Source: JACVRW01 sp963751835
GTDB lineage: Bacteria; Actinomycetota; Thermoleophilia; Solirubrobacterales; Thermoleophilaceae
Length of the DNA stretch: 64,000 nt
NCBI GenBank assembly: GCA_963751835.1
Contig: CAVVWD010000019.1
Location: 124,001 to 188,000 of the forward strand
Reading direction: 5' to 3'
Positions within the stretch are counted from its first letter, which is position 1; every line of letters begins with the position of its first letter. Position numbers and translations under genes: made by a program. Positions 34,337 through 42,637 of the stretch are shown in pieces. Under the pieces are notes generated by a model. The model saw nothing but the letters and a program-made list of their open reading frames with translations. It did not search any database and had not been told where the DNA came from.

Positions 34337-34985
34337 CGACTTGGAAGGCGAGCACGCTGGCCTCGCCGCGGTCGAGCGCCGCGACGTGCTCGTCGTAGTT
34401 CGTCAGGCCGTGAAGGGCCTCGCCGCGAGCCTGTGCCGCGAGGATCGCGCGCTCGCTACGCCCGGTCAGCTCCGCGGTGTCGAGCGCGGCCGCGATCCGC
34501 TCCGCGGTCGCGATCAGCAGGCCGTCGTCGTCGCCGAACACGATGTCGCCCGGGGACACCTCCACGCCGCCGCAGGCGATCGTCGCGCCCAGCGCGGCCC
34601 GCGACACGGCCGTGCCCGAGCGCGGCGTCGTCCCGCGCGCGAACACCGGCAGCCCGATCTGGCGCAGGCCCCGCAGGTCGCGGCACAACCCGTCGGCGAC
34701 GATCCCGGCCAGCCCGCGCCGGCGCGCCTCGGTCGCAAACAGCTCGCCGAAGATGGCGCGCGACCCACCGTTCGTGGCGATCACCAGCACGTCGCCCGGC
34801 CCGGCCTCGGTCAGCGCGCTCATCACCGGCAGGTGGTCATCCTCGGCGACGACCGTGAACGCCGGCCCAGCCATGCGAATCTCGGGAAGCATCGCCCGAA
34901 CCGCGGGATCGACCACCGGCAGCGTCTTGTCGGCGTCCGATAGCGCCGAGACGTCGATCCCCAGCAGCCGCTCAATCAGGTCCAC
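34329..34985 (-). CDS. RraA-family protein (HMG/CHA aldolase type)
   Basis: 218 residues from GTG 34985. Pattern of the 4-hydroxy-4-methyl-2-oxoglutarate/4-carboxy-4-hydroxy-2-oxoadipate aldolase and RraA fold: MAGPAFTVVAEDDHLPVMSA, GDVLVIATNGGSRAIFGEL, GLAGIVADGLCRDLRGLRQ (metal and phosphate-site region) and PVFARGTTPRSG. In an aromatic-degradation context it would split a hydroxy-oxo-diacid to pyruvate or oxaloacetate. Repeat copy 2 lies directly upstream and separates it from the amidohydrolase gene. Confidence 0.9.
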   Translation of the reverse strand: MDLIERLLGIDVSALSDADKTLPVVDPAVRAMLPEIRMAGPAFTVVAEDDHLPVMSALTEAGPGDVLVIATNGGSRAIFGELFATEARRRGLAGIVADGLCRDLRGLRQIGLPVFARGTTPRSGTAVSRAALGATIACGGVEVSPGDIVFGDDDGLLIATAERIAAALDTAELTGRSERAILAAQARGEALHGLTNYDEHVAALDRGEASVLAFQVDG

Positions 34986-35045
34986 CGCACAGAGCCTGCC
35001 ATATGCGCGGCCGGGCTCGCCGGCAAGGTCGGGGCCGTCTCTCGC

Positions 35046-35355
35046 CGGGTGGCGCCGGGTCGGTCGCGCGTATGGGGCTGGGGAAGGGGTGTTGCTCGTC
35101 GGCCGCGGCGCCCCAGACGTGATCGAAGAACGTTCGGCCGCACCGTTCGGAAAGCGCGAGCTGTCCTGGATTAGTGGGCCAGGAGACCACCAATACAGGA
35201 TGGATACGCCAATTCGCGGACGGGAGCCTCCCAGGTGCCGATGAAGATTCGGGAACGCCGGGATCAGCCGAAGCTTGTTCGCCGAGGGAGGATCGCAGAG
35301 GCCGCTGTCCCACGACCCCTTCCCCAGCCCTGGCCCGGACGGCGGAGACCAACCG
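35046..35355. mobile_element. MITE-like repeat element, copy 2
   Basis: About 310 bp, same orientation as copy 1 (10779-11028). The inner terminal inverted repeats are perfect over 16 bp: GGGCTGGGGAAGGGGT at 35075-35090 and its complement at 35315-35330. Outer sequence (CGGGTGGCGCC on the left, GGAGACCAACCG on the right) is imperfectly inverted too. The central hairpin (35163-35200) has three mismatches. Relative to copy 1 it carries about 60 extra bases after ATGAAGATTC. No protein is encoded. It ends 3 bp from the amidohydrolase stop and fills the 34986-35358 gap, so it probably inserted inside an operon. Confidence 0.68.
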
Positions 35356-35358
35356 GCG

Positions 35359-36315
35359 CTAAAGCCCGAACAGCCGCCGCGGCGTTTCCTCCATGACCCG
35401 CCGGGCCGTCTCGGCGTCCACCGCCTGCTCCAACGCCGCGACGGGATCCGGCGTCGCCATGTCGAACGGCAGGTCGGTGCCCATGGCGACGTTGTCCGCG
35501 CCCACGCGCTCCACGAGGAAGCGGAGCGCGGCCGTGTCATGCGTGATCGTGTCCACGAGGATCCGGCCGAGGTAGGCGTACGGGTCGGGTGGCGAGCCGG
35601 CCAGCTCGGCGCGCACCGCGGCCGCGTGGCGCAGGCGCCCGGCCTGCCACGGCATGTACCCGCCCGCGTGCACGAGCAAGAGGCGCAGACCCGGGTGACG
35701 GTCGAGCACGCCCGTGACCATCAGGCGCTCCGCCGCGATCGTCGTCTCGAGCTGGTTCCCGATCGCGTTCTGGAGGTGATATCCCTCGAGGCCGGGGTGC
35801 GGGTTGTTGTAGGCGGGGTGCAGCATGAGCGGCATTTCGTGCTCCTCGGCGGCCGTCCAGAAGGGGTCGAGGCCGGCGTCGGCGAGCGGCGTGCCCGCGA
35901 CCGAGGTGCCTATGTGGGCGCCGACCGCGCCGGCGCGGGCCGCCTCGGCGAGCAGGACCGCCGCCCCGTCCGGCGCCTGCAGCGGCACGTGCGCGAGCCA
36001 GCGCAGCCGCGACGGCTCGAACCCGCAGAGGTCGGCCAGGCCGCTGTTGACCGCCCTGCATAGCGAGGCGCCGCGGCCCGCATCCGCCTCGTACGCGAAC
36101 AGCGCGGGCGAGCCCGACACCACCGCGGCGTCGAGCCCGGCCTGCGCGAGTTGCTCGAGCTTCGCCTCCGGGTCGAGGAACACCGGCGTCAGCTCCGCGC
36201 GCACACGGTCGGCCTCCATGACGTCGCCCTCGACCTTGATCGGGTAGCCCTCACCGCTGCGCAGCAGCTCGACAGCCTCGCGAGGCACCGCATGGTTGTG
36301 CACGTCCCAGCGCAC
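35359..36315 (-). CDS. Amidohydrolase family 2 (ACMSD-like)
   Basis: 318 residues, intact. MRWDVHNHAVP supplies the HxH metal pair, MLHPAYNNPHPG a further His, and VDTITHDTAALRFLVERVG followed by GTDLPFDMATPDP the active-site Asp. It resembles ACMSD and 2-hydroxymuconate-type decarboxylases. It is the intact relative of the frameshifted gene at 16888-17893. It lies in the minus-strand operon, 3 bp after the CocE-like gene. Confidence 0.92.
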   Translation of the reverse strand: MRWDVHNHAVPREAVELLRSGEGYPIKVEGDVMEADRVRAELTPVFLDPEAKLEQLAQAGLDAAVVSGSPALFAYEADAGRGASLCRAVNSGLADLCGFEPSRLRWLAHVPLQAPDGAAVLLAEAARAGAVGAHIGTSVAGTPLADAGLDPFWTAAEEHEMPLMLHPAYNNPHPGLEGYHLQNAIGNQLETTIAAERLMVTGVLDRHPGLRLLLVHAGGYMPWQAGRLRHAAAVRAELAGSPPDPYAYLGRILVDTITHDTAALRFLVERVGADNVAMGTDLPFDMATPDPVAALEQAVDAETARRVMEETPRRLFGL

Positions 36316-36318
36316 GGT

Positions 36319-38023
36319 TCAGGAGGCCTCCGGCACGAACGGGAGCAGCAGGTACGACCCGGCATGAACGGTCACGGTCCCTCCAAAGACCTCGCGCGGC
36401 CGGTCGTCCGGGTCGTCGTGCAGGAACGGGCCCGACCCGCGGAGCTCGTTCCGGAACGTGGTGAGCCGGTCACCGCCGGCCTTCGGGTACTCGTAGTCCG
36501 TGCCGCGAATCGTGAGCGCCAGGCGGTAACCGGCGGGAATCACGAGCGAGGTCGGCCAGATCTCGACGTCGAGCTCGTAGAGCTCACCGGGTGAGAGCGG
36601 CTGCTTCTCGTCGTGCGTGTGGTACGGCCGATACGGCTCGCTGAGCGCGGGGTCGAGCTTGCGGTGCGACGCCCGCAGCCAGCCCTGCGCCACCGGAGTG
36701 TGCGGGTCGATCGCTCCCTGAAACACGACCTCCTCACCGTCGGGGTCGAAAACGCGGAGGACGACGAAGAGGTCGGCGTCCTGGGTGCTCGACGACACGA
36801 ACAGCTTCGTGGCAGAGGGGCCCGTGAGCTCGACCTCACGTTCGAGCGGCTCGCCGCCGAAGGTGATGCCGTCGCCGAGCGGCTCGTAGGAGACGGAGCC
36901 GTCACCGGAGATCTCCGAGAACGAGAGAGCCATGCCGTCCGGATCCAGATACAGACGTGTCCACCTGGTACGTGCGAGCGGCCATTCGGCTTCAGGACGT
37001 TCTCGAAAGCTGCCGTCCACGTGCCTGACCTGCAGCAGCACCGGCGGCTGCTCGTCCCAGCCGGTGTCCTCTCCTTTAAGGAAGTGCCCGAAGAAGCGCT
37101 TCTGGAGCCTCACTCCGTAGTCCGTGTAGAAGTGGGTCCAGTGCTCGAGGCCGTGCAGCTCGAGCCACTTCTGCCGAGACGCCGAGCGCACGTAGCCCTC
37201 GACGTTCCCGCGCAGGTGCAGCCCGTGCCCGCCCCAGTTGCCGGCGGACAGGAGCGGTACGTCGATCCGCGCCCAGTCGCCCGAGCGCTCACGGTGGTAG
37301 TCGTCGTCGAGCTGACGGGCGGCCACGTCGGCGGCGAAGTCGGTGCGGCGTGCGGCCAGCTCCTCGTCGGCAAGCGTCTCCGGGCCGCACGCGGGCTCGC
37401 CCGTGTTGGGGTTAACGGGGCCGCGCGAACCCAGGCCGTTCTGCACCGTCGTCACCTGCATCTCGTACCAGTTGCCGAAGAACGTGCAGAGAATCCCGCC
37501 GTGGCGCGCGGCGTCGCGGTACCAGTCCGCGGCGCCCTCCCACGCGCACATCGCCGCGAGCCCGCGCGGCCTCCGCCCGGCAACGTGCCACTGGTTCATC
37601 GCGTAGTAGGAGATGCCACCCAAGCCGACCTTGCCGCTCGACCACGGCTGCTCGTGCCGCCCACTCGATGCAGGCGGCGAGGTCGCTCGTCTCCCGCGGT
37701 GAGAACGGATTGAGGCGCCCGGGGGAGCGGCCGGCGCCGCGCGAGTCCACACGCACGCAGACATACCCGTCCGGGACCCACTTCTCCGGATCGACGACCT
37801 CCCAGTTCTGATAGCGGTTCGAGGAGCCGGCCGCGACATCGGGGTGCTGCGAGACCATCCGCTCCCACTGGTCCGGATAGCCCTCCTGGAACGCGAGCCC
37901 CTTCGCGTATGGCCCGTACGAGAGGATCACGGGGTGGCGCCCGTCGCCCTCCGGCCGGAAGAGGTCGGCGCGCAGCACCATGCCGTCGTCCATCTCGATC
38001 GGCACGTCCCACTCGACCTGCAC
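36319..38023 (-). pseudogene. CocE/NonD-family X-Pro dipeptidyl hydrolase-like esterase, split by a 1-base insertion
   Basis: Serine hydrolase of the CocE/NonD group (cocaine esterase, glutaryl-7-ACA acylase). The N-terminal piece from GTG 38023 (DVPIEMDDGMVLRADLFRPE, VRVDSRGAGRSPG, LAACIEWAA) ends in the wrong frame at 37654. The next frame continues at once with EQPWSSGKVGLGGISYYAMN, the nucleophile elbow GISY, and runs to the jelly-roll domain (VELTGPSATKLFVSSST, GYRLALTIRGTDYEYP) and stop at 36319. One extra base, the G at 37654, accounts for the break. Joined, it would be about 567 residues, normal for the family. A sequencing error or a recent mutation are both possible. Confidence 0.85.
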
Positions 38024-38024
38024 T

Positions 38025-39107
38025 TCAGCCGAGCCTCAGCAGGCCGCGCTCGTAGTCGTGAAGTCGCGCCGCGCCGTCGGCCGTGACCGCGACCAGCTCG
38101 CCCGTCTGCACGCCGGCGCTCTCGTCGCCCGTCACGACGTTCGGCTGGATCACGATCGTCATGCCCTCCTCGAGCCTGAAGTCGGGCACCTCCTCGAGCA
38201 TCCGGGTCTGGTCGCCGAGGACGGGCGGCAGGTAGCCGCCCACGAAGCCGTGGACGAGATCGTCGCGCGTGGTGAAGCCGGCCTCCCCGATCACCGCCGA
38301 GGCCTCGACCAGGTCGGCCGCCGTCGCGCCCGGGCGGACGCGCTCGAGGATCGCCTCGAACGCCGCATCCGCCACGTCGTGCAGCTCGCGGTACATGGGC
38401 GCCGGGTCGTCCGCGACCGCGAACGTGCGCAGCAGCTGTCCGGTGTAGTCCCAGTACGAGGCGCTGATCTCGCAGCTCAGCACCTCGCCGCGTTCGAGCC
38501 TCCGCGCCGCCGGCCACTGGGCGGGGACGCCGGTCCCGAAGTAGTGGATGTGGGTCGTGCCGCCCCGCCCCACGTAGGCGCGTTCGGCGAGGTTCCCGAG
38601 CTCGCGCTCGTCGGTCCCCTGCCCGGCCTGCTCGTGAACCGCGCGCACCGCGTCGTCGGTGAAGCCGCAGCCCACCCGCAGCCAGTCGAGCTCCTCGGCC
38701 GACTTGCGCAGGCGCAGGCGTGTGTAGGCGTCGTCGAGTGGGACCGGCGACGCGAACTCCGCGAGCGCCGCGTACGGCCGGTAGCCGAGCGGCCCGATCA
38801 CCGCCACGCGCTTGCCCCGCCCGCCCCGGCGCTCGAGCTCGCGGATCGCGGTGGCCATCGGCTTCGGCCCCGCCCAGCGCACCTCGGCCTCGGTGGCGAT
38901 CCGCTCCGCGTTGGGGACATGGTTGTAGAAGTTGATGAGCAGCAGGTCGCGCTCCCCGGGGGTGAACACGCACAGCGCCTCGCGGGTGACCGGCCAGCGC
39001 GTGAGCCAGGCCACCGCCGGCCCCGCCCTGTTCGCCCCGTATAGGAGCGCGTGGGCGGCCTCGGCCGCATCGAGCTCGGCGGCGAGCGCCTCGCGGCGGC
39101 GTGCCAT
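38025..39107 (-). CDS. M24-family (creatinase-like) protein lacking metal ligands
   Basis: 360 residues from ATG 39107; CTG 39137, overlapping the upstream stop (CTGA), could add SYPRFSDAE, which looks like family sequence. The N-terminal creatinase domain (ALLYGANRAGPAVAWLTRWP) and pita-bread fold are clear. The metal site is not: the first Asp is Glu (SCEISASYWDYTG), the His is kept (LVHGFVGGYLPP), but the Glu region reads EEGMTIVIQPNVV with Gln. It is probably a metal-independent C-N hydrolase of the creatinase type, not an aminopeptidase. Confidence 0.85.
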   Translation of the reverse strand: MARRREALAAELDAAEAAHALLYGANRAGPAVAWLTRWPVTREALCVFTPGERDLLLINFYNHVPNAERIATEAEVRWAGPKPMATAIRELERRGGRGKRVAVIGPLGYRPYAALAEFASPVPLDDAYTRLRLRKSAEELDWLRVGCGFTDDAVRAVHEQAGQGTDERELGNLAERAYVGRGGTTHIHYFGTGVPAQWPAARRLERGEVLSCEISASYWDYTGQLLRTFAVADDPAPMYRELHDVADAAFEAILERVRPGATAADLVEASAVIGEAGFTTRDDLVHGFVGGYLPPVLGDQTRMLEEVPDFRLEEGMTIVIQPNVVTGDESAGVQTGELVAVTADGAARLHDYERGLLRLG

Positions 39108-39133
39108 CTCCGCGTCGCTGAAACGGGGGTAGC

Positions 39134-40153
39134 TCAGGGCCTGACCACCAGCCTTCGCCCGGCGGATCGCGATAGCCGCTCCCAGGCGTCGCCGATCTCC
39201 TCCAGCGCGAGCTCCTCGGTGTCGAGCGTGAGCCGGCTGCCGGCCCGCTCCGCGAGCTCGTGGGCGCGAGCCAGGGCGGCCTGGCGCTCCGGCGGAGTGG
39301 CCCACGCCCCCGAGTGACCCACGACCGTGACCCGCCGGTTGCGCATCGGGATGCCCGACAGCTCGGCCACCGGCGACGCCGCCTGCCCGAGGCTCACGAA
39401 GACGCCGTCGCGGGTGAGCGCCTCGATAGCCGCGCGTGCGGGCTCTCCCCAGAGCGGGTCGAGCGCCACGTCGAGGTGCCCGGCGGCGGCCTCTGAGAAG
39501 CGCTCCCGCAGCTCCCCGCTCTCGAGGCCGTCGCCGAGCTCCACCGTCGCGTCGGCGCCCAGCGACCGCGCCCGCTCCAGGCGCTCGCGGTTGCGCCCCG
39601 CTGCGACGACGCGATCGGCACCCATCAGCTTCGCGAGCTGGACCGCGACCAGGCCCACAGAGCCGGTCGCGCCCGTCACGAGCACGTGCGCACCGTCGAG
39701 CGACGCGCCCGCCCGCTGCGCGCGTTCGAGGCACATGAGAGCCGTGAACACCGGCACGCCCAGGGCGGCGGCCGCCGTGTCGTCGAGCCCTTCGCCGATC
39801 GGCGCCACCGACGCCTGCGAGGCGCGGTCCGCCGCGTCGGGCTCCTCGGGCGCGACGGCGAACTCGGCGACGGCGCCGTCGCGACCGTAGCCCGGGTGGA
39901 CGAACTCCACGCGCACGCGCGTGCCGGGCGCCAGCCGCTCGCCCTCCTCGACGACGCCGACGCCCTCGAGCCCGATCACGTACGGCACCCGCGGCGGGCC
40001 GTCGAAGAAGTGGCCGTTCCAGATGTGCAGCTCGACCGGGTTCAGCGCGGCCGCCCGGATCCGCACGAGCGCCTCGCCGGGCTGCCGCCGCGGCTCGGGC
40101 ACCTCGGCGGGCGCCGGCGGACGGCCCATGGCCTCGACGACCGCGGCGCGCAC
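39134..40153 (-). CDS. Quinone oxidoreductase-like MDR (zinc-free)
   Basis: 339 residues, GTG start 2 bp after the M24 gene stop. AAALNPVELHIWNGHFF, YVIGLEGVGVVEEG, VLVTGATGSVGLVAVQLAKL and LDVALDPLWGEPARAAIEAL mark a paralogue of the plus-strand gene at 21495. The zinc ligands are absent. Having one copy in each LacI-controlled cluster suggests two related reduction steps, or specialisation to different intermediates. Confidence 0.9.
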   Translation of the reverse strand: MRAAVVEAMGRPPAPAEVPEPRRQPGEALVRIRAAALNPVELHIWNGHFFDGPPRVPYVIGLEGVGVVEEGERLAPGTRVRVEFVHPGYGRDGAVAEFAVAPEEPDAADRASQASVAPIGEGLDDTAAAALGVPVFTALMCLERAQRAGASLDGAHVLVTGATGSVGLVAVQLAKLMGADRVVAAGRNRERLERARSLGADATVELGDGLESGELRERFSEAAAGHLDVALDPLWGEPARAAIEALTRDGVFVSLGQAASPVAELSGIPMRNRRVTVVGHSGAWATPPERQAALARAHELAERAGSRLTLDTEELALEEIGDAWERLSRSAGRRLVVRP

Positions 40154-40155
40154 TA

Positions 40156-41520
40156 CTAGAGGCGCACCGGATCGCCCGCGGGCATCCGGCCGTTGCCGGG
40201 CACCGCCTCGCGAGCGTCGGCATCGAGCGACGTATTGCGGTTCGACTGGTGGTCGCGCTCGAGCGGAAGCGTGCCGCCGACCGTGTAGTACGGCTTGCCG
40301 GCGATCACGAGGTCCTCGGACGGGAAGCGCGTGATCACCTCGGAGCCGTCGGCCGTGACCACGAGCTGCTCCTCGATGCGCGCGGCGGACCAGCCGTCGC
40401 TCGAGGGCCAGAAGGTCTCCAGAGCGAAGACCATCCCCTCCTTGATCTCCTCCGGGTGTTCGAGCGAGACCAGCCGGCTGAAGATCGGCTTCTCCCAGAT
40501 CGCGAGGCCCACGCCGTGCCCGAACTGGAGCGCAAAGGCGGCCTCCTCGTCGGCGAAGCCGAACTCCTCCGCCTTCGGCCAGACCGCCGCCACCTCGCCG
40601 GTAGTGACGCCCGGCCGGATCAGATCGATCGCCGCGTCGAGGTAGTAGCGACAGCGCTTGTAGGCGTCAACCAGCGCCCTCGACGCGCTCGCCACCGCGA
40701 ACGTGCGGTAGTAGCACGTGCGGTAGCCCATGAAGCTGTGCAGGATGTCGAAGTAGGCGGGATCGCCGGGGCGCAGCGCCCTGTCCGTGTAGACGTGCGG
40801 GTGAGGGCTGCAGCGTTCACCGGAGATCGCGTTGACTCCCTCCACGAACTCCGATCCCATGTCGTAGAGCACCTTGTTCACGAGGCCCACGCACTCGTTC
40901 TCGCGCATGCCCGGCCTCATCGCGCGGTAGAGCTCCTCGTAGGCGGCGTCGACCATCATGCAGGCGGTGTTCAGCAGCGTGATCTCGTCCTGGGTCTTGA
41001 TCACGCGCGCCTGCTGCATCAGCTGCTGACCGTCGACGACCTGCACGCCCGCGTGCTGAAGAGCGAACAGGACCGCGGGCTCCACGGCGTCGACCCCGAC
41101 CGGCTCGCCGAGGAGTCCGCGCTGGTCGAGCTCGACTCGGATCTTCTCGGCCACGTTCTCGGCGCGGCCGGACTCCGGGGACATGGCGCCGCGCAGCGTC
41201 GAGATGCCGGCCCGCGAGCGCCCGTCGCCGAGCCACGGGTTGTAGAGCTGGTGGTGGCGCGCCGCCGAGCCGAAGTCCCACATGATCGGCTCGTCGCCCT
41301 GGGGGAGGAGGCAGAAGCGGTTGAGCTTGTCCTGCGCCCACGTGCCGATGTGCGTGGCCGTGATGTAGCGGATGTTCGTCATGTCGAAGCAGAGCAGCGC
41401 GCCCAGCTCCGACTCGGCGAGCAGGGACGAGATCCGCGCCAGGCGTTCCTCGCGGAGGCGGTCGAAGCGGACGCGCTCCTCCCAGTCGACCCCCATCGTT
41501 CCGTAGGTGTGCAGCGCCAT
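40156..41520 (-). CDS. M24-family (pita-bread) protein with altered metal site
   Basis: 454 residues, first gene of the minus-strand cluster. Its N-terminus (MALHTYGTMGVDWEERVRFD, LGALLCFDMTNIRYITATHI) resembles the M24 protein at 27971. In the catalytic domain Asp258 is present (AYFDILHSFMGYRTCYYRTF), but the second Asp position, 11 residues on, is Cys269. His335 (FGHGVGLAIW) and the two Glu (FALETFW, ARIEEQLV) are kept. It is probably a hydrolase or lyase of a small amino compound. An operator lies 27 bp upstream of its ATG. Confidence 0.87.
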   Translation of the reverse strand: MALHTYGTMGVDWEERVRFDRLREERLARISSLLAESELGALLCFDMTNIRYITATHIGTWAQDKLNRFCLLPQGDEPIMWDFGSAARHHQLYNPWLGDGRSRAGISTLRGAMSPESGRAENVAEKIRVELDQRGLLGEPVGVDAVEPAVLFALQHAGVQVVDGQQLMQQARVIKTQDEITLLNTACMMVDAAYEELYRAMRPGMRENECVGLVNKVLYDMGSEFVEGVNAISGERCSPHPHVYTDRALRPGDPAYFDILHSFMGYRTCYYRTFAVASASRALVDAYKRCRYYLDAAIDLIRPGVTTGEVAAVWPKAEEFGFADEEAAFALQFGHGVGLAIWEKPIFSRLVSLEHPEEIKEGMVFALETFWPSSDGWSAARIEEQLVVTADGSEVITRFPSEDLVIAGKPYYTVGGTLPLERDHQSNRNTSLDADAREAVPGNGRMPAGDPVRL

Positions 41521-41546
41521 TTCTCGTCACCTCGCCGATCGGATGC

Positions 41547-41560
41547 TGCAAACGATTGCA
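41547..41560. promoter_or_regulatory. LacI-family operator upstream of the minus-strand cluster
   Basis: TGCAAACGATTGCA. On the minus strand a TTGACC (41581-41576) stands upstream and the operator overlaps the expected -10 position, 27 bp before the M24 ATG at 41520. It would repress the cluster 41520-31455. Confidence 0.77.
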
Positions 41561-41602
41561 CGGCACGCGCCCAGAGGTCAACCTCGCCTCGCTGGCGCGC
41601 TC

Positions 41603-41632
41603 TTGACAGGTTGGCGGCGTCTCCCGTACCGT
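41603..41632 (+). promoter_or_regulatory. Promoter of the HIBADH-family gene
   Basis: TTGACA -35 (41603-41608), 18-bp spacer, TACCGT -10 (41627-41632). The spacing is the same as at 7796 and 11072. The operator begins 4 bp after the -10. Confidence 0.68.
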
Positions 41633-41636
41633 TTCG

Positions 41637-41650
41637 TGCAAACGTTTGCA
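41637..41650. promoter_or_regulatory. LacI-family operator, perfect palindrome
   Basis: TGCAAACGTTTGCA, the only fully symmetrical 14-bp copy in the window. It covers the transcription start of the dehydrogenase gene. A GGGAGA ribosome binding site follows at 41651. Confidence 0.82.
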
Positions 41651-41659
41651 GGGAGACCG

Positions 41660-42637
41660 ATGCCGGACGTCGATTTGAGGGACAGGACACTGGGCTGGGT
41701 GGGAACCGGCCGAATGGGGTACGCGCTTGCGACGCGCCTGCTCGAGGCCGGCTGCGACCTGGCCGTGTACAACCGCACGAGGGCGAAGGCAGAGCCGCTG
41801 GCCGAGCTCGGTGCGACGGTCGTCGACGCTCCGGCGGAGCTGGCCGGCTGCGACATCGTCTTCACGATGGTCGCCGGCCCCGAGGACTTCAAGGCCGTCG
41901 TTCTCGGCGAGAACGGACTGCTGTCGAGATCCGATGTCGCTCCGTCCGTGATCGTCGACTCGTCGACGGTCTCGCCTTACGCGTCGGCACAGGTCAGGAC
42001 CGAGACCGACTCACGCGGCATCGCCCTACTGGCCGCGCCGGTGAGCGGCAATCCCTCAGTCGTCGACGCCGGCATGCTGACGCTCGTAGTGTCCGGTCCG
42101 GAGGACGCCTGGGACGCGGCCCGCCCGTATCTCGAGCTCTTGGGCGCGGGGGCCACCTACGTGGGCGAGGGTGATGTCGCCCGGCTCGTCAAGATCTGCC
42201 ACAACCTGATGCTCGGCGTCGTGGCCCAGTCGCTCGCTGAGATCACGGTGCTCGCCGAGAAGGGCGGGGTCTCGCGCGCGGCGTTCCTCGAGTTCCTCAA
42301 CAAGAGCGTCATGGGCTCGATGTTCACGCGCTACAAGACTCCCGCGATCGTGAATCTCGATTTCAAGCCGACGTTCACCCCGGCGTTGCTCTACAAGGAC
42401 TTCCAGCTGGGGTTCGAGGCCGCCGAGGAGCACGGCGTGCCGATGCCGGTTGCGGCAGCCGCCCAGCAGGTCGTGCAGGCGCTGATGGGCTTCGGGTACG
42501 AGGACGTCGACTTCATGGCGCTGCTGGAGCTCGAGGCGCGCAGCTCGGCACTCGAGCTCGAGCCGGAGAACGTGCCGGTCAGCGACGGCCTCGGCGACGG
42601 CAAGGTCGGCCTCGCCTCGGCGCGGACGACGGGCTAG
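41660..42637 (+). CDS. HIBADH-family NAD(P)-dependent oxidoreductase
   Basis: 325 residues from ATG 41660, with GGGAGA just upstream; the frame is open further upstream but that would read through the operator and promoter. LGWVGTGRMGYALATRLL, VDSSTVSPYASAQ, LAAPVSGNPSVVDAGMLTLV and catalytic Lys178 (RLVKICHNLML) give the beta-hydroxyacid dehydrogenase family. It is single, or monocistronic, under its own operator, and convergent with the DHDPS-family gene, sharing the four bases CTAG as both stop codons. Confidence 0.93.
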   Translation: MPDVDLRDRTLGWVGTGRMGYALATRLLEAGCDLAVYNRTRAKAEPLAELGATVVDAPAELAGCDIVFTMVAGPEDFKAVVLGENGLLSRSDVAPSVIVDSSTVSPYASAQVRTETDSRGIALLAAPVSGNPSVVDAGMLTLVVSGPEDAWDAARPYLELLGAGATYVGEGDVARLVKICHNLMLGVVAQSLAEITVLAEKGGVSRAAFLEFLNKSVMGSMFTRYKTPAIVNLDFKPTFTPALLYKDFQLGFEAAEEHGVPMPVAAAAQQVVQALMGFGYEDVDFMALLELEARSSALELEPENVPVSDGLGDGKVGLASARTTG

